Shown: in pieces, positions 1 to 11,925 of the stretch | Position numbering within the stretch: position 1 is the stretch's first letter | Layout: every line of letters begins with the position of its first letter | Source: Mytilus californianus | Taxonomy: Eukaryota > Mollusca > Bivalvia > Mytilida > Mytilidae | Assembly (NCBI RefSeq): GCF_021869535.1 | Contig: NW_026262668.1 | Span: forward strand, 73,119,558-73,183,557 | DNA: 64,000 bases | Direction: 5' to 3' | Position numbers and translations under genes: made by a program | The notes under the pieces: generated by a model | Told to the model about the DNA's origin: nothing | Seen by the model: the letters and a program-made list of their open reading frames with translations, nothing else | Database searches by the model: none

Positions 1-104
1 TGGCTGTCCGGCAATAAAATACTTCTAATGGCGTCAATTTCTTCTTCTGTGTGGAACGTATATATTAATACGCTGTCAAGGATGTTCGATTTTTGTTTAA
101 TTTG
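1..104 (-). CDS. possible partial exon at left edge
   Basis: On the minus strand an open frame runs from position 104 off the left edge. It follows a possible acceptor (RC of 105-120 ends ...ATTATTAG) and reads QIKQKSNILDSVLIYTFHT, then EEEIDAIRSILLPDS. I do not recognise the protein. The opposite strand is also open here (it reads WLSGNKILLMASIS...), so the strand is uncertain and this may be part of a mobile element instead. Confidence 0.18.
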
Positions 105-3100
105 CTAATAATATGTTGCAGCTTAACTGAATTCAATAACATCAATAAAACACTGGAAGATCTTGAACTATGTGGCCAAAAGTTACATTGAATAGAATAG
201 CAAAAACTATCCGATGACAACTTCGCCTGAGGGAATTGACACCGTAGCTTCTTAATAATTCACAAAGGAGGAGATTTAATAAGAGCTAGTATTTATGCTC
301 GCATAAATACGCCTTCTTCATATTAACCAACATAATTTTAAAGTTTTATAAACATATCTTAAAGCGGGTTGAAGAGACGAAAAATTTTGAATTGTTAGGT
401 TTTCCATTTTTCATCCTGCATGATTATTTGTTAAAGAGATGTACGTCGGACAAAGCGGCGTAACTCCGACCTTCACAGATATAGCAATGATATCACTAGT
501 ACTGTCAAAAAAACGTAATTTTTCATTAAATTTTGCTATTTTTTTTGGGGGGGAGGGGTATCAAAGTTCTCAGATTGAAATTAATAAAAATTATTATGTT
601 CCTCAATTAACAAGAAAGAGTGCATGATGTGTTTACAAATTATCACGAGACAATGAATTAAAATCAAAAATAATTAATAATTAAAAATATACCAAAATCA
701 AAAGAAGAAAAAAAAAACCCACACAGGTTGAATGAAGTGGATGTGAAAATTTGAGCAGCGAGTTATTGCCACATTATTTTATTTCGGCAACTAATTTTAT
801 GCACTTTGTATAAAACTTGTACAGCACGCGTGTTAGTACATGTCGAGACAGAACAAAACCTTGTATTTATTATTGTTTCTTCCCAAAACACAAAATTTAA
901 GAATTGATCGCTTTTTTCTCAGTTAAGTGACCGTCATGTTTCGATTTTTTGTTGTTGTTCACTTTCGATCGTACTCGTATGTCGGATGATTTATGTCTGA
1001 CGTAGTATTTTGATCATATCCAGGGACATCCCTAACTGACAGATTTGATATTTGTTAACATACATGTCGTTGATTAAATTAAAGAAAAGTGCTAATTCCA
1101 ACACCAGATAGATATACAGACCAGGTTTAAGTGACAGTAATGGGATAAAAATACAGAAGCAAGGGACATCATTTGGTGGTGTAAAAGAAAACGAAATGCT
1201 AATTCATCGATGTCATGGATTAAGGATAATTTGGAAACAGAACTTCAACTTATTGAAATGGATATATGGCTGTGTATTCTTATTGGTACATGTGATTTTT
1301 CTGAACAAATCAAAAGTACCAGATTGATTAAAATCAAAGTACACCAGATATTGTAGACCTCCTGACAAGCAAATATAGGGAGATATTTAAAAAAAAAAAC
1401 GTTGAAAAACTCTCTCCAAACAGCAACTGTACTACTAGTATTTTGAAAATTCCGTCCTTTTCCTTTCGTCGAATGTGATATTCAAAAGTAAACGCAAACG
1501 CAAAAAGATCAAACAATAAAAGAAAAAAAAAACAAAGAAAAAAAAACCTACAGAAGAACAAATAGGAGATTCACATACTAAAGACCCAGATTATTGAAGT
1601 AAACAAAACAAATCAAGAGATTAATCAAGAGAGAATAATCCTAATCCTGCCAATTCCAACATAAATACATATGTATATCGAACATCAAAAAGACAAGCAA
1701 AAAATATACAAAGCGAAGGCAGAAAGTAAAAGACACAGAGATATCAAAAACACAAGTTTTCTGTGTAACGGGAGACACCCAAGCTACCATTTAGCCAGAG
1801 CATGGTTAACGAAATTAACCCTACAAACCATCAAAGGCTGCGTGATGCCAGAAACTCAAGTTGAAGCAAGAGACAAAGATATACACAACAAAGTATTATG
1901 AAAAGGGGAGAACAGATAAAAATTATTAACAACCAGGATTGTGGGCAACAAAATATAAGTCAGCGTGGGGTAACGCGCTATAACATTTATTATTTTTTTT
2001 ATCCAAATACTGATTAGCGCTATACCATTTGGCTCACCTTGAATAACCAATTTAGATCAGTTTCCTAAACACTATAATAGATAAATCATAAGGAGAACCA
2101 ACAAGACTAAATAAAAATAAAATAAAACGGATTAAGTAATTATAGGGTTCAGCGCAAAAACTCTATATTTGTTTTGTGTTTATTAACTAGGCATCCAGAC
2201 ACTGAGGGTAGGTCAACATGGGACTCTGCACTACACTATTTTACCCTCATAGAATAAGATATTTAGATCATAGTAGACTTAATCCTGTGATTTGTTTATC
2301 TACATCAAATCTAAAAGATTTAGCAAAGGGTTGAAAAAAATGTAACTAAAACAGTTAAGGTATCCTTCTCAATGAGAAATCTCCATCGATCCTGAATCAA
2401 CACAAGATAAATACTTGGCAAAGGGAAAGGCCCAGCATAAAAATCGGATAAAGAGTGGACATGTTTAGTAATATCATCTTTGATTGGTTATGCGAAAAAG
2501 TCAGAAATGAATATGGAGAAATATAACTACGTAACAACGGTATACAAGTCGTTCTTGCCCAGATGAAAAATAGTGATACAAAAGTCTATAAAAATCATGG
2601 AAATGCATATGGAATGTTAACAAACCGATAATGTAATAAGTCTGAACATTAATCACAACAAAGAAGTCAAAATATCAAATCAGATAAACGAAAATGCAGC
2701 CCCAACAACTACCGTGGAAACATCAGAACAAGAAACATATTTGTGAAATCATTGATTTCGCCAAGATAAACCATAAAACATCAGATATTAAAACTGTGGA
2801 AGATAAATCATCTGGACAATTAATTGAGAATTCAGAATGGAGAAAAAACAATGATACAATCATTTTAGAAGAAAACAATGTAACAAATCTACAACTAAAA
2901 TAAAAAGATCTGTAAAAAATGGGTTATCGTCACTCAAAAAACAGATTTTTTCGCATAAAAATGAAATTAAGCCAAGGGAAAACTGAAATCGATGCAATCC
3001 AATCTGAAAAAGATACATCAATTAAAGAGAGGCGAAATATACGAAAGGGACATTCAAAATCAGGCGACAACTGATAATACAGAAGGAGAGAGTATTACCA

Positions 3101-3270
3101 ACAAGATTGTATGGAACAGAGGCAGATGAGAGACCTGTTTCTTGCCCTTGGATTAAGAGCAACTGAAATTCAAACGAGCAAACTATGTGCATTCAAACAG
3201 CGCTAACAACTCAAATTACACTACAAGCAAATAATATCCTATACTAGTATTACTATATAATGTATGCAGG
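105..3270. other. AT-rich stretch without recognised genes
   Basis: Only short open frames of fewer than 80 codons occur, none with domain-like content or convincing splice sites. Several poly-A runs are present. I see no RNA gene and no repeat family that recurs elsewhere in the window. Confidence 0.5.
289..310. repeat. short perfect inverted repeat
   Basis: GTATTTATGC and GCATAAATAC form a perfect 10-bp inverted repeat around a 2-nt centre. No function is evident. Confidence 0.5.
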
Positions 3271-3279
3271 TCAAGGACT

Positions 3280-3440
3280 AGCTCACCAGCGGCGGATCCA
3301 GAACTTTTCATAAGGGGGGGGGGACGCTGACTGACCTAAGGGGGGGGGGCCTCTCCAGTCATGCTTCAGTGATTCCCTATATAATCAACCACATTTTTCC
3401 CACGAAAGGGGGGCCTAGGCCCCCCAGGACCCCCCTCACC
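3280..3440. repeat. G-run / C-run interspersed repeat
   Basis: Begins near GCGGCGGATCCAGAA and contains two runs of nine or more G (about 3316-3324 and 3341-3350), then a GGGGGGCC...GGCCCCCC inverted pair near 3409-3426. It resembles a repeat common in bivalve genomes (recognition only). The G-runs could form a quadruplex. Confidence 0.45.
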
Positions 3441-3711
3441 CACAAACAGTGCATCATGGAACATCAAATTACCCTGGCTGCTAACATCTACGTCATTTGG
3501 CGCGCCTGTCAGACAGAATGTCATCAATCAATTTTATCAGGTTATTTATCTAAGAAATTATCACTCTAAAATGACGATTTATACATGCATCCATTAATTG
3601 CATTATTATTTCAAAGACCTACTAAATTACCGAACAATTTAAAACAAAATTTGACAAAAATGGTCCTTAGTGTGTCTTAATTTAAGGGTGATTTTGTGAT
3701 TAATTTTTTAT

Positions 3712-3953
3712 CCTGGGTTGTGTTCAGTATCGTAGCTGCTACGTAGGGCTACATAGATTTTGACTTCTGAACGTATAGCTACCCTAGCCGCTAAAAAATT
3801 CATGCTATCTAGAGAATCCAAAATGGCGTCGGAAAGATTATTACTCATAACGTCATTTTGATAGGCTAGCTACGCAGCATATTGTTCAACATCGGGGTAG
3901 ATATCTAAGACATAGCGGTTATACTAGCTGCTACGATTTGAACGCAACCCTGA
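3712..3953. mobile_element. MITE-like element with imperfect terminal inverted repeats
   Basis: The left end CCTGGGTTGTGTTC..ATCGTAGC is the inverse of the right end GCTACGAT..GAACGCAACCCTG. This gives roughly 28-bp imperfect terminal inverted repeats around a 240-bp body with no coding capacity. The body contains AAAATGGCG (about 3820) and AACGTCATTT (about 3849). Target-site duplications are not clear. Confidence 0.6.
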
Positions 3954-4066
3954 TTAACATAAAAATAATTTGAGCCGGACACTGAAGAAAAATAATTTCA
4001 CATGAACACACAACACTGCAAATTGTATATTGGAACCATATTTGCTTTTTGATGAAAAATAATTGA

Positions 4067-4687
4067 TTGATTGCAAGGAAGGTGACAATAAATATCAATA
4101 TGGCAGATTTTGAAAGGGTATCGATCTTAGAATCTCTAGTTGTATTCCTTATGAAGTCATATTTCTTTGGCTTTGAAAGTAAAGAGTATCTGATAAAGAG
4201 TCATCTATTCCGCTATATATATGATGTTCTCTCACTAAATAATACAAAATTTGGTGACTATGTTGAACGAATCTATCCTATCGAACTAGAGATAAAGGAT
4301 ACTACAGATACAGCTAAGTCTGCCTCATATCTTGACTTACATCTAGAAATTGACAAAGAGGGTCGGTTGAAAACAAAACTTTACGACAAAAGAGATGATT
4401 TCAGCTTCCCAATTGTGAACTTTCCATTTCTATGTAGCAACATTCCAGCAGCGCCTGCATACCGAGTATATATCTCCCAATTGATACGATATTCCCGGGC
4501 TTGTATTTCCTATCATGATTTCCTTGATAGAGGATTGCTGCTCACAAGGAAGCTATTAAACCAAGAGTTCCAAAAGGTGAATTTGAAATCATCCGTTTGT
4601 AAATTTTACGGACGCCATCACGAGTTGGTTGACCGTTATGGAATAACCGTTTCACAGATGATATCTGATATGTTCTTTATGTCGTAA
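4067..4687 (+). pseudogene. C-terminal fragment of a retroelement reverse transcriptase (Penelope-like)
   Basis: A 206-codon open frame whose last ~160 codons match the C-terminal part of a reverse transcriptase that I recognise as very abundant in mussel and cnidarian genomes. Visible blocks are FRYIYDVLSLNN (residues 48-59), YLDLHLEID with GRLKTKLYDKRDDF (about 88-112), and YISQLIRYSRAC (about 134-145), in the order seen in Penelope-like elements. The catalytic YxDD box reads YIYD at residues 50-53, so the first aspartate is lost. The track start is a TTG with an in-frame stop just upstream, and residues 1-45 do not look like RT, so this is a 5'-truncated dead copy and not a gene start. TAA at 4685-4687 is the natural end of the ORF. 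Assignment to Penelope-like rather than another RT class is moderately sure. Confidence 0.75.
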
Positions 4688-4990
4688 CTACCCTTCCCTT
4701 TTCACGAATGTGATCTACCGAATTAAGACTATTTACCGGATTTGTAATAACATAAGCAACACGACGGGTGCCACATGTGGAGCAGGATCTGCTTACCCTT
4801 CCGGAGCACCTGAGATCACCCCCAGTTTTTGGTGGGGTTCGTGTTGCTTAGTCTTTAGTTTTCTATGTTGTGTCATCTGTACTATTATTTGTCTGTTTGT
4901 CTTTTTATTTTTGGCCATGACGTCAGTTTGTTTTCGATCTATGAGTTTGACTGTCCATCTGGTATCTTTCGTCCCTCTCTTGCATATCAT
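4688..4990 (+). mobile_element. 3' non-coding module of the RT element
   Basis: Directly follows the RT stop codon. It contains CCGGAGCACCTGAGATCACC and a T-rich tail with ATGAGTTTGACTGTCC. A second copy lacking the RT lies at 55598-55740, which supports this being the element's own 3' region. Confidence 0.6.
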
Positions 4991-5159
4991 TCTAAACAGA
5001 TAAACAAATATTCCACCATTTGAGACGAAACGCAAAGGAAAAAGGTTATAAAGTATTTATCTTTTAAGCTCCACATGTTGACGTCTCTGTCACCAAGTCA
5101 GGAACTACCTCATTGGTTGTTGTTTCACCTTTTAATTTCTTGTCCATTAAAAATTAGGT

Positions 5160-5560
5160 TTTGGTGCTAGATTTTTGGTAATCCCTGTTGAATTCATTCA
5201 GAACATGTATTTGGCTATTCTTTCTAGTTCCCTTTGGTCATATAGCACATAAAGTGATGACTTATTAATACAATCCTGGCTTCAAAAGATTAGGTTTGAG
5301 CAATCCTGATGAATGTTAATCCAGAAAAGCACTTACATCATTAAGAGACAAATGTTCTAACCCCCATTGCCTCTCTCCAGCAAAATTGACCATATATGAA
5401 TTTAGCTATTATTTGTATGTACCTTTTTAAAATAAGGCTTATAATATGACTACCTATTTATACATCCCTGTCTTTCAAATGCTTACGGTTGAATGTAAAT
5501 CCAGAAAAAGCTACTGACTAACTTGGGTTTTCTTGTTGAATTGTTTTTCTCTCTGTTTTT
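5160..5560 (+). repeat. degenerate interspersed repeat (AATCCAGAAAAG family)
   Basis: Contains GGCTTCAAAAGATTAGGTTTGAG and TGTTAATCCAGAAAAGC, related to 52430-52560 (same strand) and to 44935-45045 (opposite strand). No coding potential. Confidence 0.45.
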
Positions 5561-5569
5561 TTAATAATA

Positions 5570-8500
5570 AAATGAAATGTTGCAGGAAAAGAAAAACAAA
5601 AACATAAGAAAACATCATTTAATTATCATAACTCATGAAAAGCTTCAAGATAACATCAAAATGTATCATAAATAAAGAGATAATGAAAGAACATGACTAG
5701 CAAAGAAAATCACAGATAATATTTTTTTTTAAATAAAATCATTTCCTAAAATATTGCAAAAAAACTGACTGAAAATGGAATGGAACAATTATGCCCAGTA
5801 AATAAACTTTGGAATGATCAAAGCCATTCACTACAGCTTTGATAAAACTATGCAAAAATTAAAAAGTATTATAAAATCATCTTTAGAAATTTAAAATATG
5901 GAAAAACATGGATGAACAATGTCCAAAATGTTTTTGCTTTAGCTCTGTGATAAAAAAATGATCTTTCAGCACCTTGTATCATTATTGTAATTGGAATGAT
6001 CAGATCTTTAAAGTAAAGGCCAATAAATTAAAAAGGAGCACACACTTGCTGCATAACAGTACAAACAACAAGGCTTTCTTTATTTAAAAAGGAAAAATGA
6101 ATCTTCTCTCCATTTACAAATATTTATGACTAATCAACTGTAAGCAAGAAAACAACAAAGTTATATCCATAATTATGTCATAAAGAGTCAAAACCAATCA
6201 GCCATTTTTGCTAATAAACCATATGATACTGAACACTTGTATGCGCAAGACATGCATGCCACTTGAACTTTCCTCATTAGGAATGTACAAAAGTTTGGGA
6301 GGACAAATTTAAAAACAACTTAAACATTAAAACCAAATGGACACAAACAAAAGAGCCACAGCCATATAAAATCACTTTGCTTCGGAAAATTGCAAACTGG
6401 TGCAAACAGGTAATCATAATGTTTTTGTATAATGCCTTGAAAATACAAAGTATTCAGTAATTATTTTTAACAAATTGCCTTTAAATAATGAATAAAAAAA
6501 GAGAAAAAATAGAAGAAAACATTTATTTTATGACCATATAAATACCAGGATTCCCAATTTTATAAAATAACTCCTCCCACTCTAAAAAAAATACAAATGC
6601 AAAACTTTTTGACTTGTTGCACATTGCAAAAGGTTGAAAGGCAGAAGGTCTGTGAATAAAGGTGAATTATTCTAAAAACATTAATTCTTTGTTCAGAATT
6701 TGGTAAAAAAAATAATTACCCAACTTAAACCAATTAAATGAAACTACAATGTACAAATATATCTACTTCCAGTTAAAAAAATCAATATTAAAAAAAAAAA
6801 AAAAATTAAAAAGATCCAATGTTAAAAGAAATTTTATATTTAAGTCACTCACTGAAAGTTTTATAAATTATCAACAAACAAAATAAATAAAAAGCCATTT
6901 TATCACTATAAAAATAGAACCTAACATAATATCAATATAAATAAACTTTATATAGCTGTAATTACGCTGAAGTTAACATGGAATTTATCAATAAAACATT
7001 CTTATTTCCCATGGCAGAAGATACTGTTTGTTAACTGTGAAGTTTTAATGAGGGGTTTATTTTTGCTAATTTAGTGATTAACATAAAAATGAAAATTTTC
7101 CCTCATACAAATTTAACATTTAAGTAAGATCTTAGTCAGGTACAAGAAAAAAATGAAAAATAAAACCTCTTGAACTTGTTTGGCATTTGAGAACATAAAA
7201 TTTAAACCCCCAAAAGATAAACCACTTTACAGAATATAGATGAAAATTAACATACAAAGCACCAGATTTTTTTATCTGCCCAAGTATTTCAACTTTCAGT
7301 TTAATTCTTTCTGTAAGTATGATATATTACTGAAAGTGTAGATGATCTTAACTTTTAAGCACAAACACACAACATACATAAACTGCACTATTTACTGTTT
7401 AAAATGCATATTCAACTTGTTTTATCAATTAGTACTACATAATGCAAGTGTTAAACTACAAATGTGTGACAATTAAATAATATATTTGTTTTTATTTGCA
7501 AATATCACATCCTAGAGTAACATCTGCACTACTTTGATTCAAGCTGTTTTATGAAAGACTATTTTTAAAATGAAAATATCTGTATTAAATTAATTTAAGA
7601 CATGACAAGTCTAGCTGACTTTTAAAAAGTGTAAATAAATTTAAAGGCAAAAATAACTATAAGGCAGTCAGTCCATCATAACACTTCTATTGGGGTTTTT
7701 GATTTAAAAAAAAAAAACACAGTCATAAACTATAACATGATAAAATTTCCTTTTTAGTTATTGTAGATTCATTTATTTTCATTGGTATCACTTTTTGTGT
7801 TTGGGGAAATTTCAAATTTCCTGGGTTCCTAATTTTGTGGTTTCATCATTTGCTCCTATCATAGTAACTTTAAGGTTAATATTCTTTGTCAAGTATTTAA
7901 ATAATTGTTTTAATAAATGAAATCCACGAAAAGTGGTAATCTATGAATATTAATGAATCCACAATAGAATAAATTAAAGAATAAGTACATGTAGGATTAA
8001 ATTGTGTCTGCCAAGAGAAAGTGTCTGACTGATTTTTTTACAATATCAATTATGTCTATGGAAAATTTACCATAAAGTTTGTCAAAGACATTCTATGAAT
8101 AACGAAAAGGTGTCCAGGACATTATCTTCCAGTGAAATTTGTTCCTCGATGTTAAATGTTGTCCTTTTAATTAATTTTTTTGTAGATTTAAAGTGTCCTC
8201 TATGTAAATTTTACTTTTGATTTTATCAAGTTAAAAGATAGCATATTTTTATGAGGCTGTATTAAAGTCTTTCAGGAGTCCTACTTTACCAATCACATTA
8301 TTCGCATTTATAAAAACATTGCAATGTTTTCTGAATTTACAGTATCTTCCTAATTATGCATGTAATATTTGCTACAAGATGTAAAGCACCCATTGATCAA
8401 TCAATTGGTGATTGTAAAAAAGAATAAGAATTAAATAACACTATTTAACAATTTTCACTAGAACATGTTTTATTGGAAAAAGAATGTCTTATCAAGGCTG

Positions 8501-11500
8501 CTGACACTATTTTGAACACGAGGCCAAAACTCTCAATATATTTGAGAGAAGAAGAATATTTGTTTGTACAATACAAAGTTTGAGGAAAAAAATTATACAG
8601 AAACATACTTTACATTACTGAAATATATACAAGCCTTCAAAAAAAGTTAGAATCAGCAAAACTCGTGGCACACTTGATTAAGCTAGCTCCTATACTTTTT
8701 GAAACAATGTCAAGGAAATGCCAAAAAAGTTTTTAAAAAATCAACATTTTTCCAAAATTTTGATGGTACATAGACCTTGTTGTGCTGACTATTTCAACTG
8801 TGTCAGTTTTTCTCTAATTGCAAGCTATAGAAGTATTAGTCAAAACTGTATTTGACCCCTATGTTTAATTTTTGATAAGGCAGCCACGTTAGTTGATCAA
8901 CCTGGACAAAAATCACAAACTTTGTAGTTGACATCAGGGGTCATCCATTAGATGAAGCAGACAAACTTTGGTTTCAATCCATTGAGCATATTAAATGAAG
9001 ATTTTTAAAGAAAAATTTATGGATGACAGATGCAAAGTGATGGCAAAAGCTCACATTGTCCTTTGAGCAAGGTGAGCTAAAGAGGAGTTTTCCAGTGTAT
9101 ATTGTATGATTTTGGTACAATGAAAGGAAGATAATTCATTCACAATTGTAAGACTTGGGACATCATACTTAAATTATTTGACATTACTTATCAGATTCAG
9201 ATATGAACAATCACAGAAAACATAGTAAAATACAAAGAAAAGAAAATCTGTTTACAATACAATATAATAGGATAAAAATGAGCATTTGAATGTGTTTAGA
9301 GTGCAAAAAGGTGTTGAGTATATCACAGATCTCCCTTTTATGGGAATACACTAACAATATGACCTATGCTACATCAATGGGACATATTACTCCTAAAAAT
9401 CCACTTCAGAAACTCTTGAAATATGGGTGATCTTTTCAAAACCGCTAAAAAATACTGTTGATTAGTTGATATAGTTGAAAAAAAGGAAATCTAACCAATG
9501 GCAATACATGTATCTTATTTTAATCTTTGTGTATGAACAATCTCATTCCCAATGGTTCTTTAGATTTTAAAATGGAAAATTTGTCAAATTTGCTTTAATT
9601 TGAAAAGTTCTGACAATGCTATTGTAATGTTGACCTAATGTTAATGTATATAACCAGCTTTATAATATCAAAATGAAAGGTGCAAAACACTGTTGTAAAA
9701 CAAATGTCATTTGTCTGATTTTTTTAACACTGATCTTTTCTACAAAGATTTCTATCTTAAAGTCAATGGATTTCTTATTTATTACAATATCTCTCTCATT
9801 TTTTTTTGTAAATAGAAAGACAAAAACATTGTTTTTAACTTTTTATCCACTTAAATAATGACTACAACATTTTCATTTTTTACACAAGTATCAGTTTGAT
9901 ACACAGCATATGGGTGAATTTTAAATAGCTAATTCCTTATGAATTATAGAGATATAAAAGATCAGTTTGAGAAAGTCTGCAACCTTTCATACTATGAAAA
10001 ATACTACAAAGCAGATTTTTAAAGACAAAACATAAACACCCATATTAAATTGGCTGCTATAATTTGAAACATCCATTTAAAAGAAGAAAAATTGTAAATT
10101 ATGAATAACTTTAAACCAATAGGTATTAAAGTACAGAAATAATGTATGTTCATTGTACTATTTTATTACAATATTTAAAATGCAAAATTATAACATTTTT
10201 TTTTATGAAATGAAAGGAATGAAAAGAAAACTGTTATGATATGTCATGATATAAAAAAATAACGACAATATTTGCACAATATAAAAAATCTATAAAACAA
10301 TCTATTGCTGAGCATAAATAATCTTGCTACTCGCACCGTATTTTAACAAAACAATCTATGTGCGTCATAACTTGCACATATTTAAAAAAAATATGAAATA
10401 AGAGCAAACATTACACAATATACATATTCGTATATCCAATTGTTTTGAAAAGTAATAGTATATATTGTCTGTGTTAAAGTATTATGCATATGAATAACAA
10501 CAAATCCTGTACAGACAATAATAAAACACACATCTGACCTTTTCATTGTAATAAACTTACATAGATAAATAATATCATATCAATATAAATAACCTCATCA
10601 GTATTATCATATCAAAGTTTTTACAACTTGATTTTCTTTAAATATCTAATAAAAAAGGCAACAATGTTTCAATATGCTCTCATGTTTTAAATTGAAAATT
10701 TTCTAGAGGTTGGGTAAAATGGATTAAGTCACATTAAAACTTATACTATGTGTAAGTCTGTGCCTTATGATTCTTCTGTAAATGAAAAACAAAGCAAACA
10801 AATATTGGTAATATAATTATTGCTAAATTACTTTGAAATTTTTGTCAGGCATTTTATTCAAACCTTGTCATTCTAACAAGTTTCAATAAGGCATGATTTC
10901 CTAGTACACTCTTTCTGAACTCTGAATTAACAGGGGGTCATATTTTTATAGGATTTTTTTTACAGAAATTTTTCAAAAAACACATCATAATTTCATGTGT
11001 TTTTAACATTACTTTTCCCAAATGGATTTTTTACATAACTAGAAAAGCTGTCTTCCTGTGTTTTGTCTTATTTTTGCCAGGATCTGAGCTCTTTGACTTT
11101 TGACTATCTTAACTTTAAATTCAAAAGGTTCAATCCTGACACCTAAAATTGCAAAAAAGATCCATGACCTGTCCCAAATTGTAAGAGTACAATCAGTCTA
11201 TTTTCTAATCAAATCACTACACATTTGGCACAATATGTGAGGAGAGGAACCACTTTAATTCTATATGTAAAAAAACATTATGAAACTATTGCTAGAAAAA
11301 TGAGAACAATCAGATTTGCTAATAATATTATAATTTAACATTATCACAGTTAACTTATTGTCAATATGAGTAGTATAGACATAACTAAATAATACTTATA
11401 CTTCCAACTATGTTACTGTAGAAATATAATGACATAATAAGCAAAAACAATTTTCTTCACTGACATAATATGTTACATGCTGACAGCCAAAAAAACCTAA

Positions 11501-11850
11501 TGATTTTCCGTCAATTTATTTTTCAGTGCCATTGTGTTACTGCCTGTCATTATAAAAACAACATTTTATAGCCATATTAGTATATTATGTTAAAGTCACC
11601 AGACAAACCCTCTGACATAACTTTTGTCACCTACCTATGTCATATGTCAATAATCCAAAATAAAATAAGTTATCTATATGGAGAACAGTTTAATGACATA
11701 ACATTACTATGTTGTATTACCTCTAACATATTACAAGTACTATCTATAACATATTACAGTTTGTTATAAAAACAACATTATTTTGACTAACAAAACAATA
11801 TATTATGCATCAAATTGATTGACATAGTTGTACTATGTCATGCTATGTCA
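5570..11850 (-). other. candidate long 3' UTR of the C1orf21-like gene
   Basis: A 6.3-kb AT-rich tract lies immediately 3' of the minus-strand stop codon at 11851. It has no genes, and the only recurrent element seen is an H1 copy at 8655-9081. Its left boundary coincides with renewed repeats. Minus-strand AATAAA signals exist, for example the complement of 6079-6084. The extent of the UTR is inference; only its position next to the terminal exon is seen. Confidence 0.35.
8655..9081 (+). mobile_element. H1 element, 5'-truncated
   Basis: Matches the 3' half of the H1 family: the block with TTTGACCCCTATGTTTAAT, then GATGCAAAGTGATGGCAAAAG and the terminal AAGGTGAGCTAAA. The 5' hairpin and GCTCACC motif are missing. 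Confidence 0.65.
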
Positions 11851-11925
11851 TCATGAGTTCACAAGTTCTGTTGATTGTTTGTAGTAAACAATAGAATCTT
11901 CTTCATCTGACGAAAATTGGCCACC
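11851..11925 (-). CDS. C1orf21: C1orf21-like exon 5 (terminal)
   Basis: Acceptor ttatttttag|. It encodes GGQFSSDEEDSIVYYKQS, then TELVNS and TGA. The acidic stretch aligns with the SEEED tail of vertebrate relatives, and the last ~14 residues extend beyond it. Confidence 0.9.
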   Translation of the reverse strand, partial: GGQFSSDEEDSIVYYKQSTELVNS

